Origin: Agelaius tricolor
Lineage: Eukaryota; Chordata; Aves; Passeriformes; Icteridae
Direction: 5' to 3'
Length of the DNA: 64,000 nt
Assembly (NCBI GenBank): GCA_023055355.1
Contig: JALJCS010000056.1
Span: 496,001 to 560,000 of the forward strand
Shown here: positions 23,085 to 32,306 of the stretch, one piece after another
Position numbering within the stretch: position 1 is the first letter of the stretch
Layout of the letters: the number at the start of each line of letters is the position of its first letter
Notes under the pieces: model-generated
What the model was told of the DNA's origin: nothing
Seen by the model: the letters and a program-made list of their open reading frames with translations, nothing else
The model's database searches: none
Program-made: the position numbers and the translations under genes

Positions 23085-23755
23085 GCAGACAGTGATTTTG
23101 GTGACTATTCACCCACAAAAGTCCCAACGGGAGTAAAGAGACCACTCATTATTGATGAATTATCTGTGAGAGTTTTGCTTTTAGGACATTTCTCGGCTAC
23201 AGTGTTGGGATTGTTTGTTTTATCTAGAATAATGGACGCTGGCTATGTAGGGGAGAGTTCTATTATGCTGTATATTCTTTTTCCACCTATGCGAATCGAA
23301 CACTGGACTGTTAGATGAACTTTGACCTTTGTTAAAGGGAACTGATCCAGCACAGCCTGTTCGTATAACCCCTGAACGGGCTGAAACACTGCAGCAGATA
23401 TTAGACCGTGTTACACAAGGCAGTGTTCGGAGACGTGATTTTGATCTCCCTGTACAGCTGACAGTTTGGTGTGGACAAAAATTTTTTACTGGGTGCACTT
23501 ACTTAGCATAACAGAAAAACGGGGGAGATATGGGCCTTGGAATGGATATCTCCTCCACTTCAACAACATAAAACTCTTTTTCAGAAAATTGAAATTTTAG
23601 CTGATTTGTTCAAAAAGGGTCATGATAAGACAGTGGAGTTGGATTTAATGCCCAAAAAGATCACTAAAGCCCTCATCGGATGCTATAACTGCTTACACAC
23701 GTGCAGGAAGAAAATCCAAACAACTGTTACTCATTGTATATATTTATATGTTTAG
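23085..23755 (+). pseudogene. ERV-C dUTPase fragment and RT connection fragment
   Basis: At about 23100-23310 one frame reads LLLGHFSATVLGLFVL and DAGYVGESSIML, resembling the retroviral dUTPase core of class II viruses (expected form: PGVIDxDYxGE). Immediately after it, at about 23325-23500, LLKGTDPAQPVRITPE and LPVQLTVWCG match the RT thumb/connection region. EWISPPLQQHKTLFQKIE continues in a shifted frame to about 23650. Protease and the RT palm with its catalytic YxDD are missing. The assignment is moderately strong for RT connection and weaker for dUTPase. Confidence 0.62.
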
Positions 23756-24740
23756 AAAACTGGACTGGATGTCATGTAACATTTAAAATTATAAGTTAAC
23801 CTGAATGTTAGTTTGCACAAAAAAAAAAAACCAACTCCCTCCAAACAACAAAAACAACAAAACTCCTTCTCAAAACAGATACTAAAATATATAATAGACT
23901 TCCAACCATAATATTAATACTATTATTATTAGTATTATTATTGTAGACAATTTTGATAAATAATTACCAAAAAGAAGATATTCATCCCTATTGTTTAAGC
24001 ATCAATTGACTTTTAAAACATAAAGCATAAACACTGATGTTTGAGGCCTAGAAAACATTCATTCTATTGTTTGAATAATGATTTCAGTCTACAGGAAAAC
24101 TGTTGCTTAGCTTTTCCTGTAACATCGAACAAAGAGTATTTTGTACTTAGTTGTTATCCTTTTTCTTTGTCCAAGTGAGAACACAATATGTCATTTAAAA
24201 TATTCTCTCATTTAATTTACATTTTAATCTGAAAGAGAATATGAGTTTAAAAAATCATACCACAGCATTAACGTCCCTTTGTACTTAGAAACATATTTCT
24301 TGTACCTGTTCAATTTAAAGCAAACCTGCAATACTCTAAGCACCTGACTCAACTTGTAACTTCTCCATCACTTCTTATATTTTTTTTCCCTCTGAAAATA
24401 ACCAGTGTGAGCTGTAGCTTGTCTCACATGTGTTAAGTTCTTCACTGGCTTTGCATAAGGAGATTCACAAGCACATGAGTTATTCTACACTGCTTATTTG
24501 TCTCAAATATCCGATCTAAAACACATCATCTGATTTGTATTTCTTAATATTTTATAGGTGAGTTAGTTCTGAGTTATTTTTCTCTGTTTCCTGTGTTTAA
24601 CCAAGATGCTGAAAGACTTTGTTGATACGTCAGACTTCACTAAAACAAAAGCTTCACACAGATCAGGCATCTAAACTATTTGTTAATTTCAAAAGTGGTA
24701 TTTTGGCTACAGTATATTTTTTCCACTTGTGTGGTATGCA
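23756..24740. other. AT-rich non-retroviral-looking segment inside ERV-C
   Basis: About 1 kb of AT-rich DNA sits between the pol scrap and the env transmembrane part. It contains an A-rich run followed by CCAACTCCCTCC and CAACAAAAACAACAAAAC (about 23819-23865) and short ATT repeats near 23920-23945. No coding domain, LTR ends or target duplication were seen. It looks like unique noncoding host DNA, but could be diverged viral sequence. Confidence 0.6.
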
Positions 24741-25429
24741 TTTGCAGCTGACTGCCAGGACGATGTAAAGTTTTGGTCCCCAGCAGCCATAGTTGCAGCA
24801 TCTTTCTTAACTCCAGGGGTATCAGCAGCAGGTGCTCATGCTATCTTAAATAAGTTAGGATGTTGGCTTGCTAAACAAACAAATGCAACTTCTTTAGCAA
24901 TTTCTAGTTTTTGCTTGATGTAGATTCTATTCGCCATGCAACGCTTCAAAATAGAGCTGCGATTGATTTTCTCTTACTTGCACAAGGCCATGGCTGTGAT
25001 GAATTTGAGGGCATGTGTTGCATGAATCTTTCTGATCATGCACAGTTTGTACACTCACAGCTCTCTGAGTTACGGAGGTTAACTGGGAACTTACAGGTGG
25101 AATCAGGCCTTAGTATTGATGGATAGCTCAAATCTTTAAACTTAGGATTATGGTTACGTTCACTTATTAAGGTTAGCATTGTAGTAGCTATTGTAGTTTT
25201 GTTGTTAGTATTAGTCTTGCCTTGTTTTTGTATATGCTTGCAGAATATGGTGCGAAAGATGATAACTACTGCATTTAATCAAACTATGCTTGTTCAACAG
25301 AAAAACAGGGGAGATGTAGAGAGCTTTTTGGAGAATTGGTTAGCTGAGAAAGGACATTCCGATGTGATACCGATGGATAAGGGTAAGAGAAACAAGCTGG
25401 GAACTGAGCAACCGGTGCCCAATTACTGA
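24741..25429 (+). pseudogene. ERV-C env transmembrane subunit remnant
   Basis: This is the C-terminal half of an envelope protein. PAAIVAASFLTPGVSAAGAHA (about 24782-24845) resembles a fusion-peptide region. RHATLQNRAAIDFLL and then GHGCDEFEGMCC (about 24985-25022) give the immunosuppressive-domain-like segment and a CX6CC motif. A hydrophobic membrane span follows (about 25165-25240). There is a frame break near 24915 and a stop near 25126. SU is absent. The last frame (25199-25429) reads through the polypurine tract into U3 before stopping. No entry function is expected from this broken remnant. Confidence 0.82.
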
Positions 25430-25727
25430 CGAAGGTCACAGTGACCTTCTCTAAAATGGGAAGACGGGGGAGAAAGTTGCTTGCCAGAAAATGTAGTTAT
25501 CCCAAGGTAGAGAAATTAGAAGAATGTACACATAGAAGCAAAATAATTGTTAAGAGATAGAAGTAGGTGTGTTTGATTATAGTGTGCTTTAACCAATAAT
25601 GAGCTCAGATTTTGCAATATGCATAAGCTTCATTAACACTAATATAAAAATGTGTAAGCTTTCAATAAACTTTGAGATTTGCTATTCATCGCATATGGTG
25701 TGTCGCATCTCTCCCGCCGTTACGACA
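25315..25727 (+). repeat. ERV-C 3' LTR
   Basis: A 413-bp LTR immediately after the polypurine tract ACAGGGGAGA. It is essentially identical to the 5' LTR. GGGGAG follows as the target duplication. Confidence 0.95.
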
Positions 25728-25733
25728 GGGGAG

Positions 25734-28690
25734 GACTGAATATTGACCCCATGAGAGTCACGACTGAGAGAGAAAAATGTTCCATATGTGTCTGTCAGTA
25801 CCCTATATCCTTGGAAGGAAGAGATGGCTTAAAGCCAATAATAAAAGGACTTATAAAGGATGGGACATTAGAACCTTGTATGTATCCTGATAATACTCCT
25901 ATTCTCCCAGTAAAAAAGCCTGATAATAGTTATAGATTAGTACAAAAATTAAAAGAAGTTAACAAGAGAACTTAGACTCATTACCCAGTGGTACCCAATC
26001 CCTATACTCTTTTAAGTAAAGTCCCACCCCAGCATCAGTGGTTTAGTGTAGTGAATCTTAAAGATGCTCTTTGGACCTGCCCATTAACAGAGAAAAGTCG
26101 AAATAGTTTTGCTTTTAAATGGGAAGATCCAAGTACTAAGAGAAAGCAGCAACTAAGATGGACAAAATTACCACAGGAATTTACTGAATCTCCAAACCTA
26201 TTCGGACAAGCTTTAGAAAAAAATATTACAAACTTTCCCCACCCCTCCTAGAATACAAATTACCCAATATGTGGATGATCTTTTACTATCAGGAGAAGCT
26301 GAAGTTGAAGAGTATCAAAAGGGAAACTACAATTTGTAGAATCAGAAGTAAAATATCTTGGCCACTTAATAAGCAAAGGTAGACAAAAGCTAAATCCTGA
26401 GAGGATTGCAGGGATTTTATCTCTTTCCCTCTCCCTCTACAAAGAAGGAGGTTAGAAGGCTGCTCAGATTATTGGGATATTGTAGACTATGGATAGAAGG
26501 GTATACACAAGCAATAAAATCTTTATATGAAAAATTGACAGATGGAGAGGATATAAATTGGACCAGGGAAGATGACAATAAATTAGAAGAATTGAAATTG
26601 AAACTGGCTTCGGTACCAGCTTTGAGTTTACCTTAATTAGAAAAGCCCTTTCTTCTGTATGTTAATGTGGAAGGTGGAGTAGCTCATGGAGTTTTAGTCT
26701 AAGAATGGGAGGGAATAAAGAGACCAATAGCTTATTTATAAAAATTTTTGGATCCAGTGAGCCATGGCTGGCCAGTATGTATTCAAGCTATAGCAGCTAC
26801 TGCTATTTTGGTAGAAGAAAGCTGTAAACTTACTTTTGGAAGTAAACTAATTGTGTATACACCTCATGCAGTCCAATGTGTTAAATCAAAAAGCTGAAAA
26901 ATGGTTAACAGATTCTAGGATGTTAAAATATGAAGCTATTTTGATAGACAAGGATGACTTGACACTAGAAGTAAACAAAAGTTTGAATCCAGTGCAATTT
27001 TTATATAGAGAACCAAAAAGTAACTTAACACATAATTGTTTGGAAATTATCCAATACCAAACTAAAGTTCGAGAAGATCTAACAGAACAGGCCCTCCCAG
27101 AAGGAGAACGAATATATGTTGATGGTTCATCCAGATGCATACAAGGAAAAAGAATGTCAGGATATGCATCGATTGATGGGGAAAAGATACAGACCATTGA
27201 AAAAGGAAAAGTAACTTCAAATCGGTCGGCTCAGTCTTGTGCATTATATGCTCTAAAAAGAGCCCTGGAATATTTAGCACACAAGAAAGGAACCATATAT
27301 ACTGATTCAAAGTATGCTTTTGGGGTAGTACACACCTTTGAAAAATTTTGGGAAGAAAGAGGGTTACTAAATTCAAAAGGAAAAAGACTGATTCGTGAAG
27401 GACTTGTTTTAGAGGTTTTAGAGGCATTAAAATTGCCTGAAAAAATAGCTGTAGTACATGTTAAAGGACATCAAAGGGGAATGACCTTAAAAATAAGAGG
27501 GAATAATTTAACACATCAAGAGGCTAGAGATGCAGCAGAAAATGGGACCAAAAGGGTTATGTTAGTTTTGACCCCAGATAAGGAAGAATTAGAAGTTCCA
27601 AAGTTTAGTGAGGCAGAAGGGAAGGAACTAAGTAAGACAGGGGGAGAGAAAGTTCAGTTAGGGAAATAGAAACTTCCTGATGGGAGACAACTACTTAATA
27701 AGCCACTTACTAGGAAAATATCATAAGATAATCATCAAAAAACACATTGGGGTACTCAAGCTCTATGTGATCACTTTCTAAGTAATTATGGGTGTATTGG
27801 GATTTTGGGATTGACAAAACAAGTAACTGAAAGGTGTATAATTTGTCAAAAAGTAAATAAAAAGGTAATGAGGAAAACAACATTTGGAGGCCATGAGTTA
27901 GCTCTTTGACCATTTCAAAGTATCCAAGTAGACTTTACTGAACTTCCCCAAGTACAGAGATGGAAATTTTTATTAGTAATAACAGACCATCTAACTCATT
28001 GGGTGGAAGTTATTCCTACTGTCAGAGCCACAGCCAATGTAGTATGTAAACCCCTTTTAGAACAAATTATTCCCAGGTATGGAATGATTAATAAGATAGA
28101 CTCAGATAGAAGAACACATTTTATGTCAAGAGTCTTACAGCAAATAACTCAAACCTTAGGAAGAAAATGAGAGTTACATACCCAATAGCATCCACAGAGT
28201 TCAGGCCAGGTAGAAAGGATGAACCAGACTTTAAAGAGAAGTTTAACAAAATAAATGATTGAAACCCAAATGTCATGGGTAAAATGCCTATCTTTGGCTC
28301 TATTGAGGCTCGAAACACAACCCAGGTCAGACCTGGGGGTGTCTACCTATAAGATGATATTCAGATTACCCTTTCTGACCACCCAACATGAAACTGCTAC
28401 TTATGAAGTAGGGGAAAGAATGTTAGAAAATATGTCACCACAATTGCAAAAACTCTCAAAAATTTGCAGTTGAAAGGGATAATCCCTCAAGCCACACTGT
28501 TAAAATTTAAAATCCATAATATCCATCCAGGGGAATGGGTACTAGTGAAAACATGGAAAGAACAATCTTTAACTCCACAATAGGAAGGTCTTTTTCAGGT
28601 ACTACTGACAACTGAGGCAGCGATCCGGACCAAGGAATGAGGGTGCATCCACGCCAGCAGAATCAAAAGACCTGTAGAAGTACCTCAAGA
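25734..28690 (+). pseudogene. ERV-A pol: RT, RNase H, integrase
   Basis: The RT runs from about 25740 (PISLEGRDGLKPI; VQKLKEVNKRT at about 25945) with NLKDALWTCPL (about 26050), LPQEFTESPNLFGQAL (about 26165-26215) and YVDDLL at about 26268. RNase H is the longest intact part (26851-27669). It has YVDGSSR and YTDSKYAFG, but the catalytic Glu position in QSCALYAL is Ala. The integrase has HWGTQALCDHF and ICQKVNKK (zinc domain, about 27750-27860), VDFTELP (about 27930), IDSDRRTHF (about 28095) and HPQSSGQVERMNQ (about 28190). Numerous stops disrupt RT and integrase. The motif set is class I. Confidence 0.92.
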
Positions 28691-28739
28691 GTGGACTATG
28701 ACATTTAAACTGGGTAATACCAAATTGAGTCTTAAACAA

Positions 28740-31282
28740 GGACTGGGTGGTAATGAACTGAGAGGACCCAAGTGATCCAAGGAATGTACAAAGAATCCAC
28801 TTAATAGGAAAATAAGGCCGAGCATATATCAGTGGTTTCAAGTACCACCTGGACAAGTTCTGAGATGCCTCTGACAGTCCCCTTGGGGAGGAATACTTCC
28901 ACTTCAACCATGAGGATCAAGACTGTTTCAGTCTGAGAGTTCTCATATTCTGGCCTTAGCCTGTGACTTATACAAAGAAGGAATTACAACTTCCATCAGT
29001 ACCATACAAAATACCCTGTCTAATACATTCCAGTACCAGACATGCTAGCTGAGTTAAATATAAATGCTTAAATTGTGGAAAAAATTAGTATTGTAGTTCA
29101 CTAAAACAACACTCTCATTGCATGAAGTGTCAAGTGCCAAATCTATTCCCTATCCAGGTAGAACTAAGAACAGCTGAAATAGTAACTTTGCTTTGTACAT
29201 GAAAACTACTAGTGCCTGTTGAATGGGAGATACCTGAAGAGCGATGGGAAACTACAGCTAAGGAGTGTCAAAGATGGTTTGCCTGGAAATTAGCAAAAAG
29301 GAAGTGACAAAGAAAAAGAGGGCAAGACTGGATTGGCCGCTGTACTTGCCACCAAAAAGATCATATACACCTGCTATGGGTAGCAACCCCATAGGCATAG
29401 GAGGTGGGGGTATAAGCCATACCAGACCTCTGTTATTCCTTTTTCTGTCACTCATTTTTTGTCTTTTCCCTTTTGGGATACTGGCAAAGTCATGTCACAG
29501 ATGTTACTGAAAGCTGTATATGGAAAGAAACCGAGGTTCCTTTTTTATTACACACACCCATATCAACAGTCACTGTTATAACCCATCCAAAATAGGTAAT
29601 TGTATACAAAATGAGAAAAAATACCAGATTGCAGAAAACTTAGGAACAAGTGGCAACAAGTTGGGAAGTAAATGTCCAAAAGGAGAGAGATGGATTTGTT
29701 TCACATTTGCCTCTAAGAGTAGAGTCCAAGATTTGGTTAAAGAACAACTGGTAAGCAGAAAGGCAAAGCCAGTACAGCAGTCAAAATCTGTGCCAATTTC
29801 ACTTCAGGATTTATATACAAAACTTGAACAGCAATTAGAAAAGGAAATAGATAACTTGAGACTGGGGAAGAATCTGTTTGTGGAATTGGGGGAAGGAATA
29901 AGTAAGGAACTTAATATAACCAACTGTTTGGTCTGTGGAAGACCTTTGATGTCAGAAGAATGGCCATAGAAAGGCAGTAGCTTAGGCCCTGTTGAACTCC
30001 TTAAATGGAACCAGACAAATATAAGGGGGGAAAACCAACCAGAAGGGTGAATTTTAAGTTCAACAGAGATAGAGGAAGAATGATAGATGAAGAATGTCTC
30101 TGGCGCACTGAGAACAATTTTCTTAATGAAGTAGGAAATACTCCCTGTAAGAGATATAAAGTTAGCAATAGAACTATTATATGGTGGATCCCAGAGGAAC
30201 CAACTCAGTATTGGACTCGAGGAGAAATGAAAGAGGGAAATTGTAAATATAATAATGAAATTAGACTTTTTCAGTGTAATGATACAGGCAAAAATCCTTA
30301 TTGTGGAATCCCAGAAATATCCAAATTTTAGGAGAATATAAATCAACAGAAAAATTATTATTGGAAAGCACCAGATAGCTTATTTTAGATATGTAGAAAG
30401 AGAGCATACCCAAGACTCCCCTCCAGGTGGAAAGGGAGTTGCACTTAAAGAATTATACAGCCAGGATTCTTTCTTCTACCAAGACCAAATGGAGAAATTA
30501 GAAGTACCAGTTTATGAGGACCTAAAAAGAAATAAAAGAGATTTAATTAGAAGATTCCAAAAATAGAGAGATGAAGAATGGCCCCCTGAATGCATATTAT
30601 ATACATATGGGCCAGCCACCCGGCACAAGATGGGAGTTGGGGATATCAGACCCCAATGTATATGCTGAATCGTACTATAAGACTCCAAGCAGTTGTAGAG
30701 ATAATAACAAACAGAACTGGTCAGGCAATGGAATTAATATCAAGGCAACAAAACCAAACAAGAGCTGCAGTGTATCAGAATAGGTTGGCTTTAGACTATT
30801 TATTAGCTGAAGAAGGGAGTGTTTGTGGCAAGTTTAATACATCAGATTGGTGTTTAAAAATAGATGACAATAGACATGCCATCCTAGATATAGTCAATGA
30901 TATCAGAAAAATAGCCCATTTACTTGTACAAAAGTGAGAATCAATGCTAAAAACTAGCTAGTGAGATAACATATTGGGAATAGAATGGTGGAAGAAGCTA
31001 GGCTTCTTCCTTTTATGCACTACAGCTGGTTTGATATTTCTTCCTTGTTTGATCCCCTGTTTTATTTGGCTAATCACTAGTGTAGTCCAAGGCATACAAG
31101 TGGTATCAATGCCTATAGACACAAAATTAACTACATCTGGGACTGCACAAAAGATTATGGTGCTAAAGAAACCAAATAATATGGAAGACCCCTTGGAAGA
31201 AGCAAAAATTATTTATGGAAAAAGTAAGCGAATAATAGAGGTTAGAAAACAAGAAATATTGCTCAAGCCAAATGATTTGTAG
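28740..31282 (+). pseudogene. ERV-A env (broken)
   Basis: This is a gamma-type envelope remnant. SU pieces appear at about 29520-30330 (ELNITNCLVCGRPL at about 29908, ECLWRTENNF at about 30090). The TM subunit starts near 30560, with YQNRLALDYLLAEEGSV then CGKFNTSDWC at about 30829-30858, where the second Cys of the usual CC pair is Trp. A membrane span follows (FFLLCTTAGLIFLPCLIPCF, about 31006-31070), then a cytoplasmic tail to 31282. Several stops and frameshifts separate the parts. The polypurine tract overlaps its end (31281-31300). Confidence 0.85.
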
Positions 31283-31300
31283 AAAGGGAAAAAGAGGGAT

Positions 31301-31449
31301 TGTTATAAATACTTATTTTATTATTGGCTTTTTGCAATTATTAAGATGAATGCTATATGTATAATGTTAAAATAACTTTGCTTTTATTTCTGCTATTAAC
31401 AAAAACTTAGACATGGTAGTAGTAATAACTGTTATAGTTATGAGTGAAC
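31301..31449 (+). repeat. ERV-A 3' LTR, truncated
   Basis: It starts TGTTATAAATAC directly after the polypurine tract AAAGGGAAAAAGAGGGA and matches the 5' LTR up to GAGTGAAC. There the ERV-E LTR begins, and the remainder of this LTR is not found in the window. Confidence 0.9.
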
Positions 31450-31837
31450 TGCTATTGCGGGTAAATGAGAACTCTTGAACATCTGACCAATATGATTAAG
31501 CAGAAGCCGTTTAGTGTTTACATTACACACACTTTTATAGATTCTACAAACTACTAAGATCACACTTGATTGGTGCCTTTGTCTTGTTCCCCCGTTCTCT
31601 GCCTCCATTTCTCAGCGTCCGTGATTGGTTACCGTGCAGGTGTTCAACAGTCCTCTGTTATCTAGTTCTTGCGATCCTGGTATGCTGTTTCTCAGCTTCT
31701 TCGTTCTTATTTTAGCAGTTTATGTCTTAGTAACCTTGATGAATTCCACAGTGCCCTGAGAAATTTCTGATAAGAACAGTTACAAGCGGTATGGCTGGTG
31801 CACACAGAGGCCTAAGTTGTTCAGATACATTGCTACA
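31450..31837 (-). repeat. ERV-E 3' LTR with polypurine tract
   Basis: On minus it begins TGTAGCAATGTATC and ends CCGCAATAGCA. The polypurine tract AAGAAGAAGAAGGGGGAAG (31856-31838) precedes it. CTATAAAAGTG on minus (about 31539) is TATA-like. It was inserted into the ERV-A 3' LTR. Confidence 0.75.
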
Positions 31838-31857
31838 CTTCCCCCTTCTTCTTCTTG

Positions 31858-32306
31858 CACCAGTCAGACCCTCTTTACTGTATTCTCTACTAAGGGGGTC
31901 TGTTGGGAAGAATGAAAGTTTGACAAGAAAGTCTCACAGATATGTATGCTTGGAAGAAAGATTTTTGAATGCAGAATCTGAAGAAGGAATAAAAATGAAA
32001 GCAAGTTTTGATATAGAAGAAAAGAATTGCTGAGCCAGTCTTACTGGATAACTAAGAAGGCAAAGGGTATGTAAGTTAGAAGGGGTTTTTATGGCTTAGA
32101 GCAAAGGATAAACCCACCTCAAACAAGATGTTCTTACCAAACAGAAAGATACCATAGGAAAACAAACATGCCAATGTTGCAAGTGGAAAAAAAGATCTCA
32201 GAATTTTCCACTGCAAGAAAACTGAAAAACAACTTCTAGCTTAAACTGTAACATACTAACATTTAGTGATTGGAGAATAGTAACATGAATATGGTAATTA
32301 CAGTAG
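31858..32306. other. Unassigned 0.45 kb between ERV-E env and its LTR
   Basis: The stretch contains TGTTGGGAAGAATGAAAG at about 31890 and GTAACATACTAACA at about 32250, which could be termini of another LTR insertion (about 31890-32263). No target duplication or coding domain was seen. Confidence 0.35.

Larger units (their letters stand above)
21597..25727 (+). mobile_element. ERV-C: recently inserted, internally deleted class II-like provirus
   Basis: Two 413-bp LTRs differ at about one position. A perfect 6-bp target duplication GGGGAG (21591-21596 and 25728-25733) interrupts the ERV-A protease/RT junction. The interior is only about 3.3 kb: tRNA-Trp-like PBS, a gag ORF, dUTPase and RT-connection scraps, an AT-rich segment with no viral resemblance, an env transmembrane part and a polypurine tract (25301-25314). 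It is non-autonomous but could have been mobilised by a helper. A diverged solo LTR of this family lies at 51147-51558. Confidence 0.95.
9990..31449 (+). mobile_element. ERV-A: degraded class I (gamma-like) provirus, host of nested insertions
   Basis: The order is 5' LTR, PBS, gag (MA, proline-rich, CA, NC), protease, RT, RNase H, integrase, env and polypurine tract, with a truncated 3' LTR. It is split by LTR insertions (10084-10746, 11698-12078, 14294-14725), by the minus-strand provirus ERV-B (15156-21171) and by ERV-C (21597-25727). Gag, pol and env each contain several stops. Its capsid and RT closely resemble those of ERV-G, so the two belong to related families. The rest of its 3' LTR beyond 31449 is not found in the window. 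Confidence 0.9.
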
